Origin: Oceanicaulis sp. BBD 1991-10
GTDB lineage: Bacteria > Pseudomonadota > Alphaproteobacteria > Caulobacterales > Maricaulaceae
Assembly: GCA_001657295.1 (NCBI GenBank)
Contig: LYSW01000003.1
Location: 1-64,000, forward strand
Direction of reading: 5' to 3'
Length of the DNA stretch: 64,000 bases
Below, one piece after another: positions 26,566 to 34,250 of this stretch. Within the stretch, counting starts at the first letter, position 1. Each line of letters starts with the position of its first letter. A program made the position numbers and the translations under genes. A model generated the notes under the pieces. The model saw nothing but the letters and a program-made list of their open reading frames with translations. It was not told the origin of the DNA and did no database searches.

Positions 26566-26587
26566 AGCGCCGGCGGCCGGCGGCGCT
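26566..26587 (+). other. GC-rich hairpin between riboswitch and hom
   Basis: AGCGCC (26566-26571) pairs with GGCGCT (26582-26587). The U-tract after it is poor (CGTTTCGC), so it is a weak candidate for an attenuator used by the SAM-II element. It may simply be a structured leader. Confidence 0.3.
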
Positions 26588-26621
26588 CGTTTCGCGCTCC
26601 ACAATCCGAGTGGAGAGACCC

Positions 26622-27599
26622 ATGACCGCCCTACCCGTCTTCGCCCGACCCGCCGCGCCTTTCGCTCCGGATCAAAGCCCGCCGATGCGGGCGGTGCTTC
26701 TGGGCTGCGGCGTCGTCGGCGGCGGGGTGCTGGATCTGGCGCCGGCCGGGGTTCGCATTGACGCGGTCCTGGCCCGTACGCCGCGGCCCGCCGGCCTTTC
26801 CGGAATTCCGGTCTTCACCGATCCCGAAGCGGTCTTCGCGCTTGATCCCGACCTGGTGATCGACGCCCTGCCCGGAGATGAAACCGCCGAAATCATCGTC
26901 GCGCGCGCCGTGGCCGAAGGCCGCCATGTGGTCACCGCCAACAAACGCACCGCGGCGCGGCGCCCGGATCTGGCGAAGCTCGCAAAAGCCAATGGCAAGA
27001 CCTTCGCCTGTTCCTCCGCCGTCGGCGGCGGCGCACCGGTTCTTGAGACCGCCGCGAAACTGGTCGCCCTCGGGCGCAAGACCACTCGTGTTCGCGGGGT
27101 GTTGAACGGCACCTCGAATTACGTGCTCGACCGCCTCGCCAAGGGTGAAGCGCTGGCCGAGGCGGTCGCCGCAGCGCAGGCCGCCGGTTTCGCCGAGGCG
27201 GATCCCAGCGCCGATCTGGACGGGGTGGACGCCGCTCACAAGCTGGTGCTGATCGCGCGCACGCTCTGGGGTGAAGACCTTGATGTCGATGCGGTCAAGA
27301 CCGAGTCGATCTCGAACCTGCCGGACGGCGCGGCGGCCGCGGTGGCGCGCGGCGGCGAGGTGCTGCGCCAGGTCGGCCGGCTGACCCGGACGGCGACAGG
27401 TGTGCGCGCCACGGTGCGCCTGGAAGCGCTCAGCCGGGCGGATGCGCTCGCGCGCACCCGGAATGAAGGCAATTGCGTCCTTTTCGCCGCCGAAGACGGT
27501 GACGCGACGCTCGTGTGCGGCAAGGGCGCGGGCCGCGTGCCGACGGCCGCCAGCCTGGTCGGCGATCTCGCGCGCCTGTGTCAGGGGCGCGTGCAATGA
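26622..27599 (+). CDS. hom: Homoserine dehydrogenase (short form, no ACT domain)
   Basis: A 325-aa enzyme reducing aspartate semialdehyde to homoserine. The NAD(P) site is LLGCGVVGGGV; the hallmarks NGTSNYVLDRL and FAEADPSADLDGVDAAHKL are present, with the catalytic lysine in the latter. The protein ends without the ACT domain that gives threonine feedback in the usual form of over 400 residues. TGGAGAG precedes the ATG at 26622; an in-frame ATG at 26535, right behind the riboswitch, would add 29 residues. It overlaps metX by 4 nt. The setting suggests a copy dedicated to methionine. Confidence 0.88.
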   Translation: MTALPVFARPAAPFAPDQSPPMRAVLLGCGVVGGGVLDLAPAGVRIDAVLARTPRPAGLSGIPVFTDPEAVFALDPDLVIDALPGDETAEIIVARAVAEGRHVVTANKRTAARRPDLAKLAKANGKTFACSSAVGGGAPVLETAAKLVALGRKTTRVRGVLNGTSNYVLDRLAKGEALAEAVAAAQAAGFAEADPSADLDGVDAAHKLVLIARTLWGEDLDVDAVKTESISNLPDGAAAAVARGGEVLRQVGRLTRTATGVRATVRLEALSRADALARTRNEGNCVLFAAEDGDATLVCGKGAGRVPTAASLVGDLARLCQGRVQ

Positions 27600-28525
27600 G
27601 CCGAACCTCCACGCTGACCCGATGGCCGACCCGCGAGCTGGTCTGCGGATTCGACCGCCCCGGAGGCGGCTGGCTGGAGGTGAAAGGCCGCGTGGTCGGC
27701 CCATCGGAGGCGCCGGCCAGCCTGGTGATCGGCGGCGTTTCCGCCGGCCGGCGGCTTGTCGCGGACGAGGCCGGCCAGGGCTGGTGGCCCGGCGTGGCGG
27801 GCGCCGGCGGCGCGCTGGACCCGTCCCGGCGTCAGCTGATCAGCTTCGACTTCATCGGCGAAGAGGCGGCGCCCTTTCCCAGCCTCGCAGACCAAGCCGC
27901 GGCGGGGCTCGCCGTGTGCGACGCAGCGGGCGTGGACCGCTTCTCGCTGATCGGCGCCAGTTTCGGCGGCGTGATCGCCCTGGACATCGCCGCCCGGGCG
28001 CCGGAGCGCGTGCGCCGCGTCGCCGCATTGTGCGCCGCCGCCCGGCCCAATCCCATGGCGACCGCCTGGCGGAGCGTGCAGCGCAATATCGTCGAGTTCG
28101 CACGTCAGGCCGGGCGCGGCCCCGCCGGCGTGAAGATCGCGCGCCAGCTCGCCATGACCACCTATAGAAGCGGCGAGGAATTCGATCATCGCTTCACGGC
28201 CCCGGATCCAGACAGCCGGGACGCAAGCGGCGTGGAGGCCTATCTCGCCGCGGCCGGCGAGCGCTATGCGAAATTCACCCCGCCTGAGCGTTTCCTGGCT
28301 CTGTCCCGGTCCATGGACAGCGCCGATCCTAGGGTCGAAGCCATCACGGCGCCGGTCCGCTTCCTCGCCGTCACATCCGACCAGCTTGTCCCGCCGCGCG
28401 ATATTCACCGCGCCGCCGCGCGCATCAAAGAGGTTGAAGTGGCGGAGATCGAAAGCCTTTACGGCCATGACGGTTTCCTCAAGGAAGTCGAGGCCGTCAA
28501 CGCCTTCCTGAAGGCGGACCGATGA
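27596..28525 (+). CDS. metX: MetX-like homoserine O-acyltransferase (alpha/beta hydrolase)
   Basis: A 309-aa alpha/beta-hydrolase of the homoserine O-acetyl/succinyltransferase type. The triad is visible: Ser122 in GASFGG, Asp262 in TSDQLVPP and His291 in YGHDGFL. The GHDxFL ending is typical of MetX. It is shorter than the usual ~370 residues. It would activate homoserine for sulfur transfer by the downstream enzyme. ATGA overlaps join it to hom and metZ. Acetyl versus succinyl use cannot be decided here. Confidence 0.78.
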   Translation: MSRTSTLTRWPTRELVCGFDRPGGGWLEVKGRVVGPSEAPASLVIGGVSAGRRLVADEAGQGWWPGVAGAGGALDPSRRQLISFDFIGEEAAPFPSLADQAAAGLAVCDAAGVDRFSLIGASFGGVIALDIAARAPERVRRVAALCAAARPNPMATAWRSVQRNIVEFARQAGRGPAGVKIARQLAMTTYRSGEEFDHRFTAPDPDSRDASGVEAYLAAAGERYAKFTPPERFLALSRSMDSADPRVEAITAPVRFLAVTSDQLVPPRDIHRAAARIKEVEVAEIESLYGHDGFLKEVEAVNAFLKADR

Positions 28526-29700
28526 GAGATGCGCCCGCCAGCTCGCCGCAAACCCGAGCGGTCCGGGCCGGGGTGAATTGCGATCCCGGTCACGGCGCGG
28601 TGATTGCGCCGATCAGCGTGTCCAGCGCTTACGGCCGAACCGATCCGGCGACGGCTCAGAGCTTCGACTACGCCCGCACGGCGACGCCGGGTCGCGGCCT
28701 CCTGGCTGACGCCATCGCCGACCTGGAGGGCGCATCGGGCGGCGTGGTGACCAGCTCCGGCATGGCGGCGATCGATCTGGCGCTGAATCTTGTCCCCAAT
28801 GAAGGACGGATCGTGTGCGCCCATGACGCGTACGGCGGGACGCGCCGGCTGCTCGACGCCCGCGGAGCTCAGCGCGGCTGGCGGCTCCGCTATGTCGACT
28901 GCACCGATTTGGCGGTCCTGGCGGCGGCGCTTGAAGACGGCGCCGACCTGGTCCTTTTGGAGACGCCATCCAATCCGCGCCTTCGCATCACCGACATTCA
29001 AGCCGCCTGCACGCTTGCGCGGTCGGCCGGCGCGATCAGCGTGGTGGACAACACCGTGCTCTCCCCCGCGCTCCAGACTCCCCTGGCGCTGGGCGCGGAT
29101 ATCACGGTCAACTCCGTCACCAAGATGCTCAACGGCCATTCCGACATGGTCGGCGGCGCGGTCTGCGCCAGAGACTCCGCCCATTTGGAGACTTTGAGCT
29201 GGTGGGCCAATGCATCCGGCGCGGTGGCCGGCGGATTTGACGTCTTTCTGGCGTTAAGGGGGCTGCGCACCCTTGCGCTCCGGGCCAAGGCGCAAAGCCA
29301 GGCCGCGCTGGACCTGGCGCATCGCCTGGCCGCCCACAGACAGGTCGCGCGCGTGGATTATCCCGGCCTGCGCGCCCATCCCGGCCACAGCCTCGCGGCG
29401 CGCCAGCAATCCGCCTTTGGGTGCCTGCTCAGCCTTGAACTTCAGGGCGGGGCGGATTCAGCGCGATCTTTCGTTCGTGCGCTCAAGCTGTTCACCCTCG
29501 CCCAGTCCCTGGGCGGCGTTGAAAGCCTGTCCAACATCCCGGCGACCATGACCCATGCCGCCATGTCGCCGCAGGCGCGCGAGGAGGCCGGCGTCAGCGA
29601 CGGCCTGGTGCGGCTCTCGGTGGGGCTGGAAGACGTGGAGGATTTATGGGCCGACCTGGCGGCGGCTTTGCAGGCGGCGACACCGCGCAAGGCCGGTTAG
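28522..29700 (+). CDS. metZ: PLP-dependent trans-sulfuration enzyme (cystathionine gamma-synthase / O-acylhomoserine sulfhydrylase)
   Basis: A 392-aa Cys/Met-metabolism PLP enzyme. The PLP lysine is Lys201 in NSVTKMLNGHSD; the family motifs SSGMAAIDLAL, FDYARTATPGR, LLETPSNPRL and VVDNTVLSPALQTPL are in order. It uses the activated homoserine from MetX and a sulfur donor to make homocysteine or cystathionine. MetB and MetZ cannot be separated on these motifs. It is the last gene of the SAM-II operon, and its stop overlaps the convergent membrane protein by 4 nt. Confidence 0.85.
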   Translation: MRDAPASSPQTRAVRAGVNCDPGHGAVIAPISVSSAYGRTDPATAQSFDYARTATPGRGLLADAIADLEGASGGVVTSSGMAAIDLALNLVPNEGRIVCAHDAYGGTRRLLDARGAQRGWRLRYVDCTDLAVLAAALEDGADLVLLETPSNPRLRITDIQAACTLARSAGAISVVDNTVLSPALQTPLALGADITVNSVTKMLNGHSDMVGGAVCARDSAHLETLSWWANASGAVAGGFDVFLALRGLRTLALRAKAQSQAALDLAHRLAAHRQVARVDYPGLRAHPGHSLAARQQSAFGCLLSLELQGGADSARSFVRALKLFTLAQSLGGVESLSNIPATMTHAAMSPQAREEAGVSDGLVRLSVGLEDVEDLWADLAAALQAATPRKAG

Positions 29701-30140
29701 ACGAGCACGTCGAGTTCGATCACCGCCAAGGCCGCCATGCCAATGGCGGCGAGAATCCACAGCGCCCCAAGCCCGAAAGCGGTGAAGACGGCGCGTGGCC
29801 GTCCGACCTTCAAGCCTTCGCGTCGCAAGACGATGCGCGTCAGGATGAAGACGGCTGGGAAATAGAGGTAAACGCCGGCGCCCAGCAGCGCGAGCAGCGG
29901 CCAGTACGCCAGGTCCAGCAGCAGCATCAACGCCGAGGCCGGCAGGGTCCACGTCAACAAAATGTCGGGAACGCCCTGCGCGTAGCGCTCGAACAGATAC
30001 ATGGACCGGTCGATTTCAGCTTCGGGCTCGCCGACCCCCAGCGTCTCCGCGATCGAAGGTGCGATCACCACCAGAGTCTGGCCCAGCCAGCAGATCAGCC
30101 CGAGAAGGATGACCAGGATCGCGAATATCGTGACCATCAT
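29697..30140 (-). CDS. Uncharacterised four-helix membrane protein
   Basis: A 147-aa protein with hydrophobic segments at about residues 3-27, 60-78, 82-100 and 117-140. The cytoplasmic loops are short and basic. I recognise no family. AAGGGGCG precedes tandem ATG codons at 30140 and 30137. It lies downstream of the ATP-grasp gene on the same strand, 66 bp away, so the two may be co-transcribed. Function unknown. Confidence 0.6.
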   Translation of the reverse strand: MMVTIFAILVILLGLICWLGQTLVVIAPSIAETLGVGEPEAEIDRSMYLFERYAQGVPDILLTWTLPASALMLLLDLAYWPLLALLGAGVYLYFPAVFILTRIVLRREGLKVGRPRAVFTAFGLGALWILAAIGMAALAVIELDVLV

Positions 30141-30206
30141 CGGCGCCCCTTGTCGCTGGCCGCTTGGACGGACTTCAATACCACGAATTGACGGCGCGAT
30201 CGGACG

Positions 30207-31415
30207 TTAGACGGCGGCGCGTAAAGCCTCCGGCGGCCGAAATCGCGGCTCGGGCAGATATTTCAGCACCGGATGGAGCCATCCGGCCGTCGCTGGCAGC
30301 GGATCGTCCCAGCTGAACACCGGGTCGATCGAGGTCAGGCTGCGCGGGGCCATCAAGGCGGCGCGCGCCGCCAATCGGCCATATTCCCTTTTTGACATCA
30401 GCGTCTTGAGCGTCTGGTTTTCGCCTTTCAGCCAAAACAGCCGCCGGCCCGTCTGATAGGCCCAGGGATCGGCCAGGGGCGAGGTCAGGCGCCCCTCCAC
30501 GATTCGAGCGGCGTTTTCGATATAGGGCGAAACGGCCTGGGCCAGCCGGATATTGGCGTCCAGCCGGGGATTGATCTCCAGAAAGCTGATCGCGCCACTG
30601 GCCGGGTCGACAAGAAATTGCGGTGAGCCGGCGCCGTGGTATCCCAGCGCTTCGGCGAACTGGCTGGCATAGCGCTTGAGCTGCGGGTGCGGCGCGACGG
30701 TCTCGACATATGTGCCGTAGCCGCTGCGGGTCCCGGTCGTCGTCTGCAGCACCTTCATCTCCACGGCGGAGTGGATCACGCCGCCGATCGCGTTCCAGCA
30801 CACATTGTGGCGAAAGCCCGCGTTGAAGCGCTGAACCATCAGCTGGCGATGGCCTTCCGTCGGCCAGTGCGTCGCGGTCCGCGCAAATGCCTCCCAGGTG
30901 TGACAGACCAGGACCTTCTCGCCGTAAAGATCATGATTGGACTCCACCGCCCGCACTACGAGGGGCGGCCCGATCTCCCGCGCGGCCGCGTGAAGATCAT
31001 CCAGCCGGTCGACCACGATATGCGGCGCGGCCGGCACGCCCAGCTCGACCGCCAGGGCGGTGGTCTCGGCCTTGTTGAAGGAATTGAGGATATCCTGCGG
31101 GCGCGCGGCGTAGCGGGTCAGCGACGCGGGCAGCCGGTGATGCCGCTCCGCCAGCCAGCGCGTGCCCGTCTCGTCGACGGACAGGATGCCGGACAGCTCC
31201 GGCCGGGCCTGGCTCAACGCGATGACATCGCGCAGGACCTGCTCGGGCTGATCCACCAGATCCGCGATCTCGACGGTCTCGGAAACGAAGCGGGACAGAA
31301 AGGCGTATTCGCAATATCCCGCAACACCGGCGATGACCTTGAACCCGAGCCCGTGAAAGGCGCGCGCGACGGCATGGGTGGCGCGGTTGTGGTCGATGAT
31401 CAACAGGCAGGACAT
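30207..31415 (-). CDS. ATP-grasp domain protein
   Basis: A 402-aa enzyme of the ATP-grasp ligase fold. The N-terminal Rossmann-like part is MSCLLIIDHNRATHAVARAFHGLGF. The ATP-binding part has PPLVVRAVESN, and the magnesium-binding end is FLEINPRLDANIRLAQ. This resembles carbamoyl-phosphate-synthase-like ATP-grasp proteins that join a carboxylate to an amine or another nucleophile. The substrate is unknown, and no biosynthetic partners are nearby apart from a membrane protein. The start at 31415 gives a clean Rossmann start. Confidence 0.78.
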   Translation of the reverse strand: MSCLLIIDHNRATHAVARAFHGLGFKVIAGVAGYCEYAFLSRFVSETVEIADLVDQPEQVLRDVIALSQARPELSGILSVDETGTRWLAERHHRLPASLTRYAARPQDILNSFNKAETTALAVELGVPAAPHIVVDRLDDLHAAAREIGPPLVVRAVESNHDLYGEKVLVCHTWEAFARTATHWPTEGHRQLMVQRFNAGFRHNVCWNAIGGVIHSAVEMKVLQTTTGTRSGYGTYVETVAPHPQLKRYASQFAEALGYHGAGSPQFLVDPASGAISFLEINPRLDANIRLAQAVSPYIENAARIVEGRLTSPLADPWAYQTGRRLFWLKGENQTLKTLMSKREYGRLAARAALMAPRSLTSIDPVFSWDDPLPATAGWLHPVLKYLPEPRFRPPEALRAAV

Positions 31416-31507
31416 GGCGAACGCTCCGGCTCTGGAGCGCTTGACCATGCACGAAGCGCGCCAGCTCCTGCGGCGTTGAGCCAATCCTACAGTCCAGCCT
31501 GGCGCGG

Positions 31508-31695
31508 CGGACCAAATCCGAACCGCTCAACGCCCCTCCGTCCGCTCCGCGGACACCGCCCCCCTCAAGCAATGGAGGACACCCGCGCTCCTACGCTCCA
31601 GGCGCCAAGCGATGGTCTCGAGCGGCCGCCGCCTGGCGAGGAGGCCGACATCGCGCCCGACCGAACAGAGGTGAGGGAGGACTGGAAAAGAGTGG
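31508..31695. repeat. Tandem repeat copy A (~188 bp)
   Basis: Copy A begins CGGACCAAATCCGAACCG and ends GGAAAAGAGTGG. The last ~90 bp (GCGATGGTCTCGA onward, through GACATCGCGCCCGACCGAAC) match copy B nearly base for base; the first part matches more loosely. It fills most of the gene-free 31416-31891 stretch. No coding frame with family features is seen. Confidence 0.75.
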
Positions 31696-31705
31696 CGCGT
31701 CTCTG

Positions 31706-31891
31706 CGGACCAATCTCGAACCGCCGCATGCCCCCTCCGCTCCCTTCGGGAGCACCTCCCCCGCAAGCAGGGGAGGAAACCAGCACCCCACGCCGCGGGA
31801 GCTTAGCGATGGTCTCGATCGGTTGATGATGGCTGAGGGGCCGACATCGCGCCCGACCGAACGGAGGTGAGGGAGGATTGGAAAAGAGTGG
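31706..31891. repeat. Tandem repeat copy B (~186 bp) abutting tRNA-Thr
   Basis: Copy B begins CGGACCAATCTCGAACCG and ends GGAAAAGAGTGG immediately beside the 3' end of tRNA-Thr. Inside it, CCTCCCC (31755-31761) and GGGGAGG (31770-31776) form a palindrome around CGCAAGCA, the same core as at 5-26. In copy A this palindrome is degraded. Read on the tRNA strand, the CTCTTTTCC at the repeat end supplies a short T-run after the tRNA. Confidence 0.75.
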
Positions 31892-31964
<73 letters not shown>

Positions 31965-32069
31965 GCTGCGGGAAAGGCCTGAAGCCTTGCCGGACAGGGC
32001 GCGGAACCTAACCGCGGCGCAGTCATATCGCAAGACGGTTATGAAGCGGTTTTCGAACCGAGCGGTCGG

Positions 32070-32741
32070 TCAACCCCGCCTCGCCGCCTTGAACGCTCCG
32101 ATCTGCGCCGCCACCGGCTTCGCCAGGCCCTCGAAGAATTCCGTCAAATGATCGGCCGGGCGGGCGGCGGCTTCGGCGTTGGTGATCACCAGATCGGCTT
32201 CGCTGCGGGTCGGCTGGGTCCATTCATGGTGCATGGGCCGCACCGTGCGCAGATATTGCTGCACCACCGTGTAGGCGGTCCGGCCCCGCTCCTCGACATC
32301 GCGCAGCAGGCGGCGCGCCAGGCGCACATCGTCGGGCGCCTCCACGAAGACGCGCAGGTCGAACAGCTCGCAGACCGTCTGGTCGCAGAACAGATGAATG
32401 CCCTCCACCACGATCACGTCGGCGCTGTCGATGACCCGGGTGTCGTCGCGGCGGCGATGGATGGTGAAGTCATAGATCGGCGCTTCAACCGCCTTTCCCG
32501 CCTTCAGCGCCGCGAGATGCTCGGCCAGAAGGCCGTGATCGCGGCTTTCGGGGTGGTCGAAATTGAACGCGGCCGCGTCGAAATCGGGCCGCGCGCCGTG
32601 GTCGCCGTAATAATCATCCTCCGCCAGGACGATGGCGGACAGCGGCGAGGCGGCGCGCGCGGCGGCGCGGGCGATTTCGGTCTTGCCCGAGGCTGAGCCC
32701 CCGGTCACGCCGATCAACAGGCGCGGCTTGTCCTCGGCCAT
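32070..32741 (-). CDS. udk: Uridine kinase-like P-loop kinase
   Basis: A 223-aa phosphoribulokinase/uridine kinase family protein. Walker A is GVTGGSASGKT (residues 10-20); AEDDYYGDH and FNFDHPES are the nucleoside-binding segments, and DVIVVEGIHLFCDQTV holds the second magnesium region. It phosphorylates uridine or cytidine for salvage. The ATG at 32741 is preferred to the upstream GTG-type reading because GGGAGG lies just before it. It follows hemY on the same strand, 24 bp away, but has no pathway link to heme. Confidence 0.85.
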   Translation of the reverse strand: MAEDKPRLLIGVTGGSASGKTEIARAAARAASPLSAIVLAEDDYYGDHGARPDFDAAAFNFDHPESRDHGLLAEHLAALKAGKAVEAPIYDFTIHRRRDDTRVIDSADVIVVEGIHLFCDQTVCELFDLRVFVEAPDDVRLARRLLRDVEERGRTAYTVVQQYLRTVRPMHHEWTQPTRSEADLVITNAEAAARPADHLTEFFEGLAKPVAAQIGAFKAARRG

Positions 32742-32765
32742 GGCGGGCCTCCCTCGCAATGCGGA

Positions 32766-34250
32766 CTAGTCGCGCTTGGCGGCCTCCGCCTGGTCCACGC
32801 CGGGATCGTCCGGCGCGCGGGAGGGTTCATAATAGCTTGGCGCCGTCTTGTCCGCCCCGGAGTCTGACTTTGTCTCGGTCTTGGCGCCCGGCCCGGCTTT
32901 GGGGCCTTCGATCAGGATGGATTCCGGGGCTGCGGCCGCTGGAATTTCATAGCGTTCATGGCGCGGGTGGATCAACCGGGCTTCGCGGCCCCAGACCTCC
33001 ACCATGCGCGCCCAGTCGGCGTCGGTGTAGGCGAAGGCCCGGCCGCCTTCGTCGATGTCCGACCAGTCCGCCTCCCCGGGCGCGTGGGCGGCCCGGGCCA
33101 TATGGCGGCGCGCGGCGCCGTCATCGCCGGCCAGCTGCTCCATGCCGGCCGCCAGCGTCGATAGCCGCGCAGAGACCGGCGGCTGATCGAGCAGCGGAGC
33201 GAGCGCGGCGCGCGCGGCCTCCAGATTGGACTGCTCCAGTGCGACTTCGGCGAGCAGAAGCCGGCTTTCGCGATGGTCGGGATTGAGCGCCGCGAGGCCG
33301 CGCAGGCGCTCGGCCCGTTTGGTCTTGCTGTCGGACTTGCGCAGGCCGGCATAGACTTTGGCCAGCGCCGGGTGCGGCTCGTGGCGCCAGGCGTTCTCGA
33401 TCACCTCCGCCGCGCGCCGGTGACGGCGCTGGTCGGCGAGCAGGCGGCCGGCCAGCTCGGCGGCGGGGGCGAAACCGGGTGAGGCGTCGCACGCCTTGTC
33501 CGCCAGCCGGGCGGCGGCGTCCGGCTCGCTGTCTTCGATTCGCCGGCCCTCGGCGGTCAAAAGCACTGCGCGCATGCGCCCGGCGACGTCCTTGGCCACA
33601 TGATCGCGGCGTTCGCCCTCGGCGAGGCTGCGTTCGGCTTCGGCCCAGCGCCCCTGGCGCAGCTGGGCGGCGAACAGCGCTTCATAAGCCCAGCGTGCCT
33701 GACCGGCCTGGTCGAAGGCGTCGCGGGCGTGGGTCAGCGCGGCCAGATCATCCCCGCGCGTCTCGGCGATGGAGGCGAGCCCCCGGCGGGCGACCAGGCG
33801 GGTCTTGGCGTCCTCCAGCATCGCTTCATAGTGCAGCTGCGCGCTGTCCAGATCGCCGGCCGCTTCGGCCGCGCGGGCCGCCAGCAGGCGGGACAGGGCG
33901 GGCCGATCCAGCAACGCTTCCGCGCGCGAAGCCTGCCGGACCGCCAGCGCGCCTTGCCCGGAGGCCGAGGCGATCAAAGCCCGCTCCAGCGCGTCAAAAC
34001 CCTGTTCGCGGCGCTGGCGCTTACGGTAATTGCGAAAGGCGTCCGGCGCCGCCCAGACCTTGGCGATCACCCACCACAACACCACCAGCAAGAAGGTCGT
34101 CACCAGAAGCGCCGCCGCGCCCAAGATGAACGGCATTTCCGCGTTCACGCCCAGAAACTGGATGGTCATGGTGCCTGGATTGAGCGTGAAAAAGACCGCC
34201 AGCGCCGCCGTGACGACGCACAGCACGACGGTGAGGATGAGTCGGATCAT
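32766..34250 (-). CDS. hemY: HemY family protein (membrane-anchored TPR protein)
   Basis: A 494-aa inner-membrane protein with two transmembrane helices (about residues 3-22 and 38-64), the HemY_N signature NPGTMTIQFLG, then TPR repeats in a large domain and a low-complexity, proline- and lysine-rich C-terminus. HemY of this type is not the protoporphyrinogen oxidase; its role in tetrapyrrole metabolism is unclear. ATGA overlap with the mic60 stop. End of the hemC-hemD-mic60-hemY order. Confidence 0.85.
   Translation of the reverse strand: MIRLILTVVLCVVTAALAVFFTLNPGTMTIQFLGVNAEMPFILGAAALLVTTFLLVVLWWVIAKVWAAPDAFRNYRKRQRREQGFDALERALIASASGQGALAVRQASRAEALLDRPALSRLLAARAAEAAGDLDSAQLHYEAMLEDAKTRLVARRGLASIAETRGDDLAALTHARDAFDQAGQARWAYEALFAAQLRQGRWAEAERSLAEGERRDHVAKDVAGRMRAVLLTAEGRRIEDSEPDAAARLADKACDASPGFAPAAELAGRLLADQRRHRRAAEVIENAWRHEPHPALAKVYAGLRKSDSKTKRAERLRGLAALNPDHRESRLLLAEVALEQSNLEAARAALAPLLDQPPVSARLSTLAAGMEQLAGDDGAARRHMARAAHAPGEADWSDIDEGGRAFAYTDADWARMVEVWGREARLIHPRHERYEIPAAAAPESILIEGPKAGPGAKTETKSDSGADKTAPSYYEPSRAPDDPGVDQAEAAKRD

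Noticed and set aside
26566-26587. A confident riboswitch-controlled terminator
   Set aside because: The hairpin is not followed by a clean U-tract; it is listed only as a weak structural element.
26631-27704. A 357-aa open frame on the minus strand opposite hom
   Set aside because: It is antisense to homoserine dehydrogenase, whose motifs are unmistakable.
31508-31891. CRISPR array
   Set aside because: Only two long imperfect copies are present, with no short regular repeats and spacers, and no cas genes.
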